Origin: Siphonodentalium dalli
Taxonomy: Eukaryota > Mollusca > Scaphopoda > Gadilida > Siphonodentaliidae
NCBI GenBank assembly: GCA_032622095.1
Contig: CP136064.1
Coordinates: 196,323,948 to 196,387,947, forward strand
DNA: 64,000 nt
Direction of reading: 5' to 3'
Part shown: positions 37,885 to 50,659 of the stretch, in pieces
Layout of the letters: the number at the start of each line of letters is the position of its first letter
Position numbering within the stretch: the first letter of the stretch is position 1
Position numbers and translations under genes: made by a program
Notes under the pieces: model-generated
The model's database searches: none
Told to the model about the DNA's origin: nothing
Seen by the model: only the letters and a program-made list of their open reading frames with translations

Positions 37885-38400
37885 TTTTTGTTGTGTTATG
37901 TTTTGTGTGTAAATATGTGTTTTTCTTAAACGACAATTGTTTAACTCGTGTCAATAAAATCGCTATATATATCCTACTAACATGACCTTTAAATTATATT
38001 CGCTGATTCAGTTATCCTTTATAATTGACGACGACATCAGGACAGCCACACTGGCCGTTGTTGGATATTTGTATGAACTATAAGCCATATACAGTGTTTG
38101 ATATCCTAATTATATTATTAGCTGAATTGGTCACTGCTTGTATAATTTAGCTCCATGTTTTTTTAGTTGTTTTTTTAGAGATGGTACGTTACCCGCGCTG
38201 TAAGAACATAAACTGTAGGAATTACACTCTTCACTCAAAGAGTCATGTTTGAACCAATCCTGTTATTTGTGTATTTTATAACTTGAAAATCATCAATAAC
38301 CACCAAAGAATATCGAATTGCCTAATATTTTTACCATGAAATATATATATATATTATCTTAACGACACACTGTGTGTAATGTGCCACAGTACTCAAATAT
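37885..38400. other. No recognised feature
   Basis: AT-rich spacer with a short (AT)n at about 38342-38354. Confidence 0.4.
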
Positions 38401-38429
38401 GAAGGTTAAAGGTTTAATCCGATTAAGCG

Positions 38430-38747
38430 CCCCTCAATTACTATGTATTCCCAATTCTCTCATAATCAAAAACAACACTCGTTGCAAACGAGCCGCACCG
38501 TTACCGAGCTGGCGTTTATTGGAAACATGAAAACTGCATACCAGTGGGCACATGTCACATGGAGTACAATTTTACAATCTACCTGGTCTGCGACGACGGT
38601 CAGGAAAAACCTCCTTTTATATAGGAGGAAACCTGTTTTCCGAAACCCAATCAAAGCCGCAGCTCAAATGTTCGGAAATTCATCTGTACAAATAATATCC
38701 TATGCAATGAGTATAAATACATATTGTTATGACTTAACAAGTTAACA
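38430..38747 (-). mobile_element. Possible solo LTR
   Basis: On the minus strand the segment opens TGTTAACTTG and has a TATA box (TATATAAAAGGAGG at about 38626-38613). About 100 bases later an AATAAA is followed by a GC-richer stretch. That spacing of promoter and polyadenylation signal within ~320 bases is LTR-like. The 3' border and a target duplication could not be fixed, and no retroelement genes flank it. A frame on either strand here is likely incidental. Confidence 0.3.
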
Positions 38748-39059
38748 TGCAGAGTCGATAGCCGTGTAACTTTCGTATATTTCATGTTATAACATAATCT
38801 ATTCGTTTACACATATATCTGTACACTGAATTTGAATTATCTATCATCTCTGTGATTATAAGTTTACGATCTAAGTCCGGCGAAGGCTAAGGCTAGAATG
38901 ATACTCCACTATCACCGTGTTACTGATCACAGCTCATAACACAGCTCATATTGGCCACTGCCTTAACGCTTATCGCTCATGTCTAATTGTTCACTACTAA
39001 TTATGTCACGCACTGTGAATACAAACTTTTTTCGCTAATCAAGCAAACGCGCAAAAGTA

Positions 39060-39466
39060 TCATTATGTAGATTCGGGGGGTAAAAATATTTCATTTGAGT
39101 CGAGAAACCCACCTATCAAAGCTCATAGTTATTATATATCGATTTTTGACATCTATTATTTTTCACCATCGAGACTTATTAGTGGCACAGTAAAAAGTCG
39201 ACGAGCCGACGGTCTCGGACAAAATTACGGATGAAGATGGATAACTCTAAAATCATGAGGCTTTGTGTTGATAATAAGGCCAAATTTCGTCGAACATCAT
39301 GGTGATAAATAACACGTTTCGGGCAATTTTATACTATAGTTGACAGTGGCATCATTATTTTTGGGCAACTAATCTATTCTAATAACTGAAGCGGCATTTA
39401 TAAAAATGTCGTTGTTGTTGGAATCTGATTATATGGGGACCATCGAATCGGATTGAGTACCTTTAA
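39060..39466. mobile_element. TTAA-type MITE, family K3, partial copy
   Basis: Shares GGGGTAAAAATATTT, GAGTCGAG, ATCAAAGCTCA, TATCGATTTTT and the terminal GATTGAGTACCTTTAA with 40443-40919. The left terminal repeat is not found. Confidence 0.65.
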
Positions 39467-39675
39467 CTGTTTGGTATTTGGGACATTTGCCCCATCCCGA
39501 ATTTTTTTTCGAGTTATTTGACTTGAACTAGAGTAGTTACACGCTGGTGACGTAAAACACCTGCGAATTTTTGGTGCTTGGATGGGAAATAACAAGGATT
39601 GAGTTTTTACACAGACAAGGATTGGATCAATATATAATCTTGAGTAGAATTCCTGAACATTATTTATTCCAGTGC

Positions 39676-39892
39676 TAGACCAAGTCTTCTCGGCCGCCTG
39701 GGATATCGGTTGGTTGGGACGATGCTGTTTTGGACCGAGTTCCAATATATATATATATATAGACATGCAAGCAATATAACTCCCGCCCACGATTATGGGC
39801 GTAACGTCAGTTACAGAAGAGCAGCGGGCGGGACTTGGTCCAAAACAGTATACGATATCCCAAGCTGTTGTGGACTGAGAAGACTTGGTCTA
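39676..39892. mobile_element. 217-bp TA-flanked palindromic MITE
   Basis: Left arm TAGACCAAGTCTTCTC... and right arm ...GAGAAGACTTGGTCTA are inverted. GGATATCG and GCTGTTTTGGACC blocks also face each other, and a short (AT)n lies inside. The TA borders suggest a Tc1/mariner-type target. Confidence 0.75.
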
Positions 39893-40442
39893 TTTCAGTG
39901 CAAGTTCTTTGAGCACGGATGAGAATCATCGGAGAAAAAAGGTCCCATATTTTCTAGTTGCAGTGATCGATATCTCTCGTGTACTCGGTGAGACAACCTT
40001 ATTAAAGATGCCCTGTCATATTTGACACCATAACATGTGTACATTTTCTAAATATTTCACGAACGTAATTGTATCAGACCCATGAGCAAATTAGGTGAAG
40101 GAGAAGATCTTTTGATCTTTTCGAGCACCTTGCATGGCTCCAATCCAGACAACTACTTTAACCGTGGGCCCATAACATGAGATTTCGATAGCCAGATATC
40201 GATTTTCAAAGGAGGAAATTTCAACACGTTTTTAAAAACTTTTTGTCAGCCCAGCAAATATTCCAGTGATCGTCTCTTGTAAAGAGCGTCGAATGCTGCA
40301 GTCTCGCAAAAAATGTAGATAATCAAGAGCGCTCTCAATTATATTTGTGTTCAATGTAAAGCTGGTGGATGCTTTTGTGTTTTTTCGCGCCGCCTATGTC
40401 ATACGAATGGTGGTAATTACAAAGCATTTTCTTTTGCCTGAT
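39893..40442. other. No recognised feature
   Basis: No gene or repeat recognised. Confidence 0.4.
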
Positions 40443-40919
40443 TTAAAGGTACTCAACCCGATAAAACTCCTCTCAATTACTATTTCAATGGCTTCAGGGG
40501 TAAAAAATATTTGATTCGAGTCGAGGAAGTCACCCATCAAAGCTCAGATTTGTTAGATATCGATTTTAGAAATCTATTATTTTTCATTATCGGGAATACT
40601 ATCTGGCCCAGAACTCAGTCAAAATTACGTTAAAATTACCACTTGATTTTAGAATTATCCATCCTTGTCTGTTTGAATAGATTTGGAGAACACATCCAGA
40701 GCAGATTACGGCAGTTAGTAGTACGCATCTCGAGTTTATAACAAATTTCAAAAATCAATATCTAATAACTCTGAGCTTTGTTTGATGGGTTCCTCGACTC
40801 GAATCAAATATTTTTTACCCCCAAAGCCAAAGAAATAGTAATATAGGACCCTCCGATCGGATTGTTGTTGTTGGAATCTGTTGAGATGGGGACCCTCTTT
40901 ACGGGTTGAGTACCTTTAA
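40443..40919. mobile_element. TTAA-type MITE, family K3, full copy (477 bp)
   Basis: Begins TTAAAGGTACTCAACCCG and ends with the inverted CGGGTTGAGTACCTTTAA, TTAA at both borders. A second internal inverted pair (AAATATTTGATTCGAGTCGA near 40508; its complement near 40795) makes it a long foldback. No frame inside. Confidence 0.85.
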
Positions 40920-40949
40920 GCTGAAAATTAATTTACGAAATTTTGACTT

Positions 40950-41044
40950 TGATGAACCACCCCGTTAAGTGGTCCTGATAATTGGTTATGCATGGCGTTG
41001 GTGGGCCCCATTGAATTGGTATGACGATTAAGAACAAAATGCCA
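40950..41044 (+). repeat. Fragment of the GAACCACC/AAGTGGTCCTG repeat
   Basis: GAACCACCCCGTTAAGTGGTCCTG and TGGTGGGCCCCATTGAATTGGTATGA match the units at 44893-45290 and a shorter piece at 42360-42430; an inverted piece lies near 47915-47985. Confidence 0.55.
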
Positions 41045-41235
41045 TTATATGCGAATCTCCCATTGGGAGCCTCGCATATATAAGAGAATACACTGGCCTA
41101 ACAAAATTTACCTTGACCTTGTGAGCCAGTGAATTCTATTATATATGGGAGGCTCCTATATAGGGAATGCACCGGATCGCCGTTCATGGTATTTAATGCT
41201 GCACCAGCGCGGCTCCCGCCATGAAGGAGTTAATT
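41045..41235. mobile_element. Double-hairpin element, family H, copy
   Basis: Contains TATGCGAATCTCCCA/TGGGAGCCTCGCATATATA facing each other, then GTTAGGCC-like complement and a second hairpin around ATATATGGGAGGCTCC. It ends GGCTCCCGCCATGAAGGAGTTAA, the inverted form of the start at 35475. Confidence 0.65.
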
Positions 41236-41335
41236 AAAAGCATCGGTTTGCTCCAACAATATCATATCTTATCAAACCAGCAGAACTGACCAAATTATGC
41301 ATGCGTATTACCATTTGAAACTGCAAATCACTACA

Positions 41336-41758
41336 GTACAATACTTAATTTTCGAATGCCCAGATAACATTATACGCAATATATTCCACATTATATACCA
41401 TTTTGAAGAGGAACCAAATATATATATTCCACCAGAATGCGCAACAGCTGTGGCATAGGAGTGTCCACCAAGTGATAGAGATTTTGATTCATTCCAAGAC
41501 TTCCCTAGTTGTAAACCCAGAATGTTATTCCCCTACCATTGAGAATAATAGACTTTATAATACACTCCGGATCAAAATTAAGCACAGAACACACATCGCT
41601 ACATCGACAAAAACAACATGATCCGAGTTTATTCGACCGGATCAGTTGATAATACTGTGTTTTGGAGCTGCCTCTTTCAAATGGTATATAATGTGGAATA
41701 TGTTGTGTATAATGTGATTTGGTGATTCGAAAATTAAGTGGGCCTTTGCCTTTATTAC
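41336..41758 (-). mobile_element. TTAA-type MITE, family K1, copy 2
   Basis: Inverted relative to 28243-28696: CTTAATTTTCGAATGCCCAG at the left, GATTCGAAAATTAAGTGGGC at the right, and the internal CCGGATCAAAATTAAGCACA and GTTTATTCGACCGGATCAGT shared with copy 1. Confidence 0.75.
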
Positions 41759-41759
41759 A

Positions 41760-42435
41760 GGTTCGGGCACTATATATGTCTTTAAATGATACTCGACCAG
41801 CGCTTTACGGGCACCTTTGTTAACTCTCTGTGTGGATGTAGGCAAACATTCGTTGTGTCAACATGCACTCTTGACACCGATGCCGGGTATAATTTAAAAG
41901 ATTGAGCGATTCCTACCTACTTTTCAGGCTATATAAAGTATCCCCTAGAATGTGAACATAAATAAGTGCCTTTGATCAATATATTCCAGAATTACAATAT
42001 ATAAAATAACAATACTGACATAAAAATAGCCGTTTGAAATACAAGTGCGTGGATAGAAAAGATTGGTAGCTTTCTAAGTATCACTAATATACATAGTTTT
42101 AAAGATGTTCTATAACTTCCTAAATATGTTGTATATAGTTTAAAATAATAGACACGAGTCGAAGATATCTGTCCTGAAACGATTAGAACTATCAATTAAT
42201 ATTGATTTTATATCGACATTTTCTTATATAATGCATAATCAAGTGGGACATCTTTTCGTTACTATTTTTAGATAGAATTATCCGGCATTGTACGCTCCGA
42301 ACGAATGAGATCCATATATAAGTTGTCCCAAAATGATTGTATGTTTATTATACCAGAAAGCTATGATGTTGATGGGCCCTGTTGAATTGCTATGGTGCTG
42401 TTATATGGCTAACTGATGAATTACCGTCATTTATT
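41760..42435. other. No recognised gene
   Basis: AT-rich spacer ending in a short GATGGGCCCTGTTGAATTGCTATG fragment of the repeat at 44893. Confidence 0.4.
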
Positions 42436-42439
42436 CTAA

Positions 42440-42840
42440 AGTTATAATTGGTTCATATTGAACTTATTTGATTCTGGAATAAGCCCTTAGTGATGGCGCG
42501 GGCCATATATATAAAGAGCTTACATCTGGTGCTGCAACATATCGGGCAAATAGATTCATATTATCGTGCAAATAGATTCATATTGGACCTAAATATTCAC
42601 ATAGGTTCCTACTGGACTTATTTGATTCTGAAATCGGCCCATAAGTGGGCTTATTTAAAAAAAATAAAATAAAATTTAATTAAATTTTTTTTAATCAAAA
42701 TTTTGAAAAACTAATGAAGTTCCGCCAGGGTACCCCGAGTCACCACACCAAATTTGGTTGAAATCGGACCAGCAGTCTGGGAGTAAAGTCCGGACACACA
42801 GACAGACATATCCTACTCTTTTATATACGGTATAAAGATA
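42440..42840 (+). repeat. Second dispersed relative of the 2.7-8.2 kb array, with tail
   Basis: CTTATTTGATTCTGGAATAAGC, GATGGCGCGGGCC and GAGCTTACATCTGGTGCTG parallel the array and the copy at 29690. The tail ATCACCACACCAAATTTGGT, AATCGGACCAG, CACAGACAGACATA is shared with 30020-30130. Confidence 0.6.
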
Positions 42841-43870
42841 GTCCATTGGCCCGTTCGGTTTGTCTTATATCTCTCTTGAACTCGGGTGAGGAAGGCTGTA
42901 AAATTAGATATGTACGGGAATCACGCATTTGGTTGAATATATGAAAGTGTCAAGATCAGTTACTATCAACGATATCATGTTAGCTTTGCAGTGTATGTGC
43001 ACTGAATGGTGGCATAGAAGCAGTGTCGGTATATATCAAAAGCTTTAAAATATTTGAATGAATGGGAACTTACACAAGTATGCACGCATATGAGGTCAAC
43101 CAATTCAAAACGCATGCAATTTGTTATAGGAACAATGACTCCACAATGTATAACCTTTCTTCAAATCTATTATGATCTATCGAGTATTATATTTACCAAC
43201 ACTTCCCCCTTTAAGTGTATTATACAGTGAAAGGGCTTGGCTTGTGTAAGACACAGAGAAATAACCACTTGATCTACTGACAATTACTCGGTATGATCTG
43301 CGCAGTTTTGTGTAACTATCGTGTGAAATACAACTAACGCACAAATATCTTCCGCAAAGTTGGCTTTTTGCCAAGGTTTATGAATTTACAAGGATGGCTT
43401 CATTTCAGCGAACGATGTCCTATTCCGGCTTGCGATCGATAACTGGTTCGCAAATATAACACCCGACCTTAGATATTGTTCATACCACCCGATCTAAGAT
43501 GACGATATACAGGGATGGACGTATTTTACGCTCTATAATGCCATATAACTTCGGAAGAAATAAATGGAAAACTCCTGTTATTCATGTGGATATTGTTCAT
43601 TTCATTTCCATGTTGCCACACTCAATATCATACTCAATATCATTCAGACATCACTCCTATACGATGACTGGGATACAGAGATCCAAAGAAACTGTTGGCA
43701 AAGATGCATTTTTTACTCTAAGGGCCATACCACTGCAACAATGGACGGAAGAAACACTTTCCGTTTGGATATCCCCATGACCAAACCAAATTTCATTTAA
43801 ACCCCTTAGCGGTCGCGTTGTAAATATAGAAGGCCTATGACTTCTCTGCTCGAGAGGTCCAGATCTCTTG
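42841..43870. other. No gene recognised
   Basis: Overlapping + frames at about 43499-43800 have no domain; one contains CYSCGYC, which is too little to name. No repeat recognised. Confidence 0.35.
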
Positions 43871-43875
43871 GTCAG

Positions 43876-44130
43876 GGTCGTTAGCGCCTTGTGTGATCAC
43901 CGAAGTTAAGCAACGTCGAGCCCGGTTAGCACTTGGATGGGTGACCGGCTTGGGATTCCGGGTGCTGCCAACTTTCGGTGCGACTCCCGCACTTCTCTCT
44001 CTCGTTCTGTTACACTATGCTGACAGAGAGCTCCAAAGTTGTTATGGACGGACGGACACACATGAACACTGACGAGCGGAACCAATTTCTATATCCCCTG
44101 CCAAACTTCATTTGCACGCAGGGGATTTAA
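43876..44130 (+). mobile_element. 5S rRNA-derived SINE (SINE3-type)
   Basis: Positions ~43896-43972 match the 3' two-thirds of 5S rRNA, including the internal promoter: GAAGTTAAGCAACGTCGAGC (box A region, ~43902) and TTGGATGGGTGACCGGCTTG followed by GGATTCCGGGTGCTG (box C region, ~43933-43967). The first ~30 bases of 5S are poorly preserved. After the 5S part come a CTCTCTCTCGTTCTG stretch, GGACGGACGGACAC and an inverted CCCCTGC/GCAGGGG pair near the end, which do not belong to a 5S gene. A 5S promoter head joined to a foreign body and tail is the SINE3 design, transcribed by RNA polymerase III via TFIIIA. A truncated 5S pseudogene beside an unrelated repeat is the alternative. Confidence 0.75.
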
Positions 44131-44890
44131 TTTGCACAATTCCATGTATGACAGTCACAGGGACTAACTTAATCCAAGTATGATATTTGGCTGTACTGAA
44201 TATACAGGCACACTCTTCAAAGCTGACCCCAGTTTATATGGATCGTATTGAGTACCTGCAATTGAGATGCATTATTGTTAAAACATATATTGCATGAATC
44301 CAGTATACATTGTGTTGAGTAAAATAATTATTATCGGTGGATTTAAACCACCCCTTACCATAAGTGAGAACCGCCCTGTTAGATATCCAAAAGATGGTCA
44401 TCTGCTGGCAATCATTAACCCTCAGATATCCGCGTATCAAGTCTTCAATGGAACTTCTCTTAGTTCGCTACCATATGGCAAGATGTCACGGTTGTGTGGG
44501 AAGATATAATCTAATTTCTTCTCAAATGTGACAAGTGATAATCAAGGACATGAGAATATAAACGCTCTTTATATTATAGGAACGCTATATGTATTATGTG
44601 CCACTTTTAACAGTTTAAATCTGGCAATTCACGTAAACGTATAGAGTATGTATATCCAACATATAACCCCCTCATCTTTTTTCAAAATATTTTAACAGAC
44701 AAAACTCATTGTTTTGCAAAGTATAAAATATTTCATTCTAAATGCAAAATGCCCAGATTATACATTTTGTAACACTTGTGACCGTGTTACAAAATGCCTA
44801 GTGGTGCTGAGTGGTGGGCAAATGTACCGGTTTCATGCAGTATCTAGTTAATATGGTTGGGGTTGGTCTCTTTGACCTACGAGTCTGAGT
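44131..44890. other. No recognised feature
   Basis: No domain or repeat seen; short frames at 44234-44509 overlap on both strands. Confidence 0.4.
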
Positions 44891-44892
44891 GA

Positions 44893-45295
44893 AATGTGGG
44901 GGGGGGCACCAGTGAACATAACCACCCCTAGTCAAGTGGTCCTGCTAATATGCTATGATGCCGTTAGTGCAAACTGATGCTGTTAAACAAAATATTCCGT
45001 TATCATTTATAAGGTTGTCACTTTCGCAGAGTTCGGATAATCTGGACATATCCAGGAAAATCCATTATGTGTATCAAACATACAAAAAACATTGGGAGGC
45101 ACCAGTGACCAGAACCACCCTGATCAAGTTGTCCTGCTAATGTGCTATGATGCTGGTGGGTCCTGCTGAATTTCTTTGACACTGTTAGTGCAATTACTGA
45201 TGCTGTTACAATTTTCCGTTATTATTCAAGTCATTTTCACGGTGTTTAGATAATCTGAACATATCCAGGAAAAGCCATATAAAAACATATGTATT
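44893..45295 (+). repeat. ~195-bp tandem duplication
   Basis: Two units (about 44893-45090 and 45091-45295) share CACCAGTGA, AACCACCC followed by TCAAGTGGTCCTGCTAAT, ACTGATGCTGTTA and GATAATCTG followed by ACATATCCAGGAAAA. Confidence 0.8.
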
Positions 45296-45539
45296 GCAAA
45301 ATATTTTAATACTGGTTGTATTAGTTGTTGCAAATTGACTATAATTAGAATGGTTCTTCACGTTGTTTTCAAATACCATCGGATTTTTTTTAATTTTTTT
45401 TTTAAATATTTATGTTCGAGAATGTTTCATAGACACTGGCTTTTTCTCAAATCGCTCTGATTAGCCAAACATCGCGAAAATGATAAATGTATGAAATTGT
45501 CAATGTGACAGAAAATATATTGCAATATTTTTAGCTATG

Positions 45540-45830
45540 TGGCTAATCGACCGATGTGTATGACAATCGCCTGATTGTCGGCATCACTTTATAGTCTGGT
45601 CGTTGAAGCATTGGACCTAGAACAAATTGTTTACAAGCTGTTTTTGGTGTCATATTGTCGGGCAGAATGTAGGGAACAACATATCCAAAATCCGCTAAAA
45701 TCCGGTTTGGGGAAAATTCTCTATTGAAGATGGGGTCCATAATGTCTGTTCGGAAAATACTGAATTCTGCGGCAGGTGCTCCAATTAATGCCAAATTCGT
45801 AATAAATTGAAATATACACAAACATTGCTT
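45540..45830 (-). repeat. Dispersed repeat fragment, inverted relative of 47600-47790
   Basis: ATTGGACCTAGAACAAATTG, TTTACAAGCTGTTTTTGGTGTCAT and AACATATCCAAAATCC correspond, reverse-complemented, to 47680-47770. A weak open frame on the minus strand spans it. Confidence 0.6.
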
Positions 45831-47296
45831 AGTCGTAAACCATATATGTAGAATATTTTTCCCAAAATGGCCACCAAAATGGACAAAATCGAATGAAATT
45901 TACATTTAGTGCAAAATTGAAAAGCTAGTCCTATACGAGTGAACAAACGCTCGAATATTGCGAGGAAGAATGACTACAAGTATAAAAGAAACTTTCGATT
46001 AGAGATGTACGAATTCTCTCTGATGTATATCACGAGAGAGCAAGCGAAATCAGGGTCTTGTGGAACGGTTAAATCTGGACTTTTGGGTGTCTAGAAACGG
46101 AAAAATGACGCAGTTTTATCTGTACCGCTAATCTTGAATCGTGTGATATATGTGTAATTAAACAGCTAAACGGGATTTAGTAGGGATGTATTGACTATGC
46201 GGCCTTTCTCTAGAAGCAGAAATATATCATGTATTCAGAGCAGTCTCACGAATGAGACCGATCACCATTTATTTTGATATCTACGGTATAAAACCTTAAA
46301 AAATTAATTGCTATAAAACGGTATGAATTATGTTCATATTGTACTGGGGAGAATGCGTAGATCCTATTGTACGTTTATCAAAATAGTAGTTATAGTTGCC
46401 TCAGATCAAGTGATAAAACACGAATATTTCGCTTTTATCACAAGAATGCGTGATGGTGTACCATGAACTAAATTTATTAAATCACAAATGAGTACCATAG
46501 ACTGTCTTCAATAAATTCAAAACTTGACCAAAATTGCCTACATAATCTGTGACAGAGACTGTGTTTATACCTGGAAATTATATTTGGTTGAATTCACCAA
46601 GGCCACATCTACGCGAAACTTACTACGTTGTCTTCAACCGCATCACCGCGTTTACCCATTTTCCATAATGTTACAAATGTCTGTTGCACACAGAACCACA
46701 ACTAACAATATTGGGTGAATGTTCAACGTTGGAATAACATCTTAAACGATGATCACCTGATATTTAGCACGATTACGTGGGTGGTATTGGTAATATATTT
46801 TCAAACAAAAATATACTGAAAACTAATAGTGTGCATTGCGCTGTAGCTTATTCTAGTTGTAAAGTGGCCACTGAAGTTATTTTAACAAAATTGTCTACTA
46901 AGAAACCGGGTTGGTAGCAGAATGAAAATTAGTCTTACGTACAATGTACTATGTACAGTCTCTTTGACCTGGTGAGATTCGGTGCTAATCCATTGAAGAT
47001 ATGAGTGTTTCTTTACAGTATAATAACCATTGCGACATACGTGTATCGTTTATTATCACCGGGAGTGTTGACAATTCCGGAAATATAACTAGTATTTTTA
47101 CCTCTAGAGTATGCACTTAAATTTCGGCGTTGCATTCAATATTTAATCACCATTCCGAATGAAACTACCATGCACTGTGAGGCGAAACATTAGTTCGTGT
47201 GTTGCATGCACAAGCTATTTTTGTTTTGCCCAACAGTTTGGATGTTGGATAAGCAGAACACCCAAACGTTAAAGACGTAAATCATTGGGGGGTTGA
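45831..47296. other. No recognised feature
   Basis: No coding frame longer than about 65 codons, no domain and no repeat identified. Confidence 0.4.
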
Positions 47297-47800
47297 CTTG
47301 CTGTGCAGTGACCGATGATCCTTCAGATTGATCTGTTTAATGATGTGTGTACCTTTAAATATATTTAACAACCGACTTGTATATTGCCAATACGTATTTC
47401 ACTCTTTATGTAGTTACCCAATATGTTGCTTTCTACGTGGTATGGTTTGGAGTTGCGGCCATTTTGACAGCCATTTAAATTCATGGCCACGATTGTATAA
47501 TTTTCTGTCCGTGTCACTCTACTCGCTCCCGCATTCTAATTTAACACAAACTGATATAACGGCATAATTCTGATGCCACTATATATCGTATAATGACTTA
47601 TATCGAGAACTGATGTAGTATAGACAACCATGTTGGACGCCATCGTAGATAACAAAGTTTCCCCAACGCGGATATTTGCGGATTTTGGATATGTTGTTCC
47701 TGATGCTTTTCCGTGTCGAATGACACCGAAAACAGCTTGTAAACAATTTGTTCTAGGTTCACCTCAAAATCGAGTCTCAACGACCAGACTATTACTGATG
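47297..47800 (+). repeat. Dispersed repeat, copy 2 (copy 1 at 8205)
   Basis: See 8205-8620 for shared words. The end (47620-47790) also matches 45540-45740 inverted, so this family has at least three copies in the window. Confidence 0.6.
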
Positions 47801-48307
47801 CGCGGATGTTGCGATTGGCTGACACGGTGGTAATGCTTGCTGGTGGTAATGGAAAACCCACATAATTTATTCACACTCAGTAACGCGTAGCTGTCTGAGT
47901 CTGCTTTTATTCAGAACTGGACAGGACCCAGTGACCCACCAACATAGCAGGACCACATCAACAGGGGTGAGAACCGCCTGTCACAAAATATAAATTTGTC
48001 CTTAATTTTTATTTTTCAAGTCTACACACTATATGCCCAGGTGACAAATAGGGTACTATTTTGAGAACACTACGTAGTTTTGGAAGTGAACGAAACGTTA
48101 TTTTTTTGTAAAAAAAAAAAAATATATATTTAAAACTTGTAAGTTGATTACTAAATGGGTTTTGTCTCGGAAATAAAATGGGGCCGAGGCCATTCATTGG
48201 AATATGGTAACATACTGATAACTACAATTAATGACATTAATTCTGAACTGAGTATGAAGAATATCTGATAAAATAAATGAGTTTTCTTGAGTTGTCGAAT
48301 CAAATGG
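47801..48307. other. No recognised gene
   Basis: Holds a short inverted fragment of the GAACCACC repeat (about 47915-47985) and an A/T homopolymer region near 48100-48130. Confidence 0.4.
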
Positions 48308-48755
48308 TTAAAGGCCCGCTTAATTTTCGAACCCCAAGATCACACATTTATGCCATATTATGTACCATTTGAAAGAGGAAGCTACAAAACAGTGTACTAT
48401 CAAGTTATCCGGTGTAATAACTGTGAACATGTTGTTTTTGTTGAGGTACCAACCTGTTTTTTGTGCTTAAGTTTCATATAAATTGTACTGCAAATCAATT
48501 ATTTTCAATGGAAGGGGAATAACTCTATATATTAGTTTTTATTCTGTTGCATTTTGGGAGGGATACAGGGGAATTCTTCTATGATTTCAGCTATTTTCTA
48601 TTACTCTATGGGCACATTCTGAAACACAAGACGTTCCAAATGGTGATGAATTATAGTATTTTAATCATATTTTATGTCATAAATTGTTATTAAAACTGTA
48701 TATCAAGGCATTATGAAAAAAATAATCGGTGACTCGAAAATTAAATGGGCTTTAA
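48308..48755 (+). mobile_element. TTAA-type MITE, family K1, copy 3 (448 bp)
   Basis: TTAAAGGCCCGCTTAATTTT at the left and AAAATTAAATGGGCTTTAA at the right, with TTAA borders intact on both sides. The left half follows copy 1 (TTTGAAAGAGGAAGCTAC, ATTTTCAATGGAAGGGGAAT); the right half differs. Confidence 0.85.
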
Positions 48756-48759
48756 GAAT

Positions 48760-49622
48760 GACAGATTTGAGAAGCATAAATTTGATGTAACATATGTACA
48801 GGTATAGTTAACGTCAGCAGTATGGAAACTGCTGTGTTCAGTCAAGTCTAGAGGTGACAGTTTCACAAATATTTGCTCCATGTGGTAAAATATGATGATA
48901 CATGCCAATGCGCGATGAATTTATTTCTTGTGTAATTTAACTGCAAATAAATGTCAGAATGTGACCGATATGCAGATTTGGAATTTTTAATCTCATAAAC
49001 ACTATAACAGTCCAATTTTTTTGTGGTATAATTTTCCACCAGAAAGTTTGTCTCTTCTAACTGAGACTTCAAAAACCACTATTGAATGTCGGCTACTTTA
49101 CAAGGTATCTTCTAAAAGCTTTCCAGTTTTGTATGCTTACTTCTGTTGTATTACAAATCATAACTAGCGTAAGGTAAGTAGTGTTCCATGCATTCACATC
49201 ATATCATTGCTTTCAACCAGTTGCCTCTGGTAAGAATTAGGAGGGTTCTGAATGTTCTGAGACAAAGACACAATTTTTTGTGTAACATTCAATTTTTTGT
49301 GGTACAATCTAAAATTGTTCCCATTGGAACACGGACTACTGACCAATCAGGATCAGCAATGGAACCAGTTTTAGGCAAAGTCATATTATAGTCCAGTGTA
49401 CCAACCATTCATTTTGTTTGAGGGGCCCAGTGGGGGTGTATATACCTGTTGCATAAGCTGAAACATAAAGTAAAGTAATGATTTTAATTTAAGTTCATTT
49501 AATATACAGATATATGTACAAACAAGATCTCATTCAACATAAATAAAACCAATCACAACTAACAATACCCTCATGCAACCACTGATTCATTCGATCAATC
49601 ATAAAGTCAAATTCAAGTATTA
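48760..49622. other. No recognised feature
   Basis: Short frames only. No domain or repeat recognised. Confidence 0.4.
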
Positions 49623-50434
49623 CTAAAGGGACGGGCGGCCTTTGTTGTAGGTTATAATTTAGAAATAACATGATCAAATTATGATAACTTCCTCAAGAAT
49701 ATACTAATAGTATAGCATAATTATGATATGAATGCAATATTATTCACAAAACACGTTTTGTGTCTGACAAAATACAGGTCGGTTGTTGTTTAGTTTCTCG
49801 CAAAAAGGGCAGTGAATTGTTTATAAGATGAGTCACGATATTGTGCCATTTCCTTATTTAGATTCGTGCGCTTTACGTCGGTTGTAAAACCCCTAATTTG
49901 GTGCGCTTACAATTTACAATATGACTCATCATAATATTCATTATTTGGTATGTATTACCATATATAGGTTAGGAGAAAATACTATCTGGATTGAAAAATA
50001 TTCATCTCTTTGCGAGCAATTATATTACGTACACGTTTTCTGTCGGATCATTCCCCATCATGAAGTAACATGGATTAGCTTGATTTTGAACTGACAGCGG
50101 GTAGAACGGGTCGATTAAAATAAAATTTGGTGTGATTTGAATGCGATTGTTGATTGAGGCAATAATTTTATTTACGAATTCCACAGCGCAATGGAACATT
50201 TTCATTGGACGATACGGTAGTGCCGAGTGTTTGTCTATAAACAATCATAACATAACTTTTTTTGATGTTTGTTAACATAACCAAGGTTACAAACGTGACA
50301 ATAACATGCAATCTACACAATATTTATGATTGGTATAAGAAAAACATCTGTCTATTATATAATATTCTTTCTGTTTATGGTGGTTTTAGTGGATGTGACT
50401 ATTTTAACACAGGGAAGGCCGCCCGTATCTTTAA
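49623..50434. mobile_element. TTAA-type MITE, family K2, copy 2 (~812 bp)
   Basis: Left end CTAAAGGGACGGGCGGCCTT, right end AAGGCCGCCCGTATCTTTAA. The left TTAA has mutated to CTAA. It is longer than copy 1 at 35909 and its interior differs. An open frame starting at 50326 with a hydrophobic N-terminus runs out of the right end and is not considered a gene. Confidence 0.7.
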
Positions 50435-50659
50435 ATGATAACCCAAGTTATCTGTGCATCGTACACCCAATAACAAGTAAACAGCATCAAAGAACCAGGG
50501 ACCAGGTGGGGGTAAAACATTTTAAGAAGTTACTTCTCCCTATTCATTCAGAGTCATCATAAAGACTGAACTTCAACTAACATCAAGACCCACCTTTGAT
50601 TCAAGTATACTGTATACCACAATGTGAGAATCCATTTATATTCTCATCCAGCCCTCAAA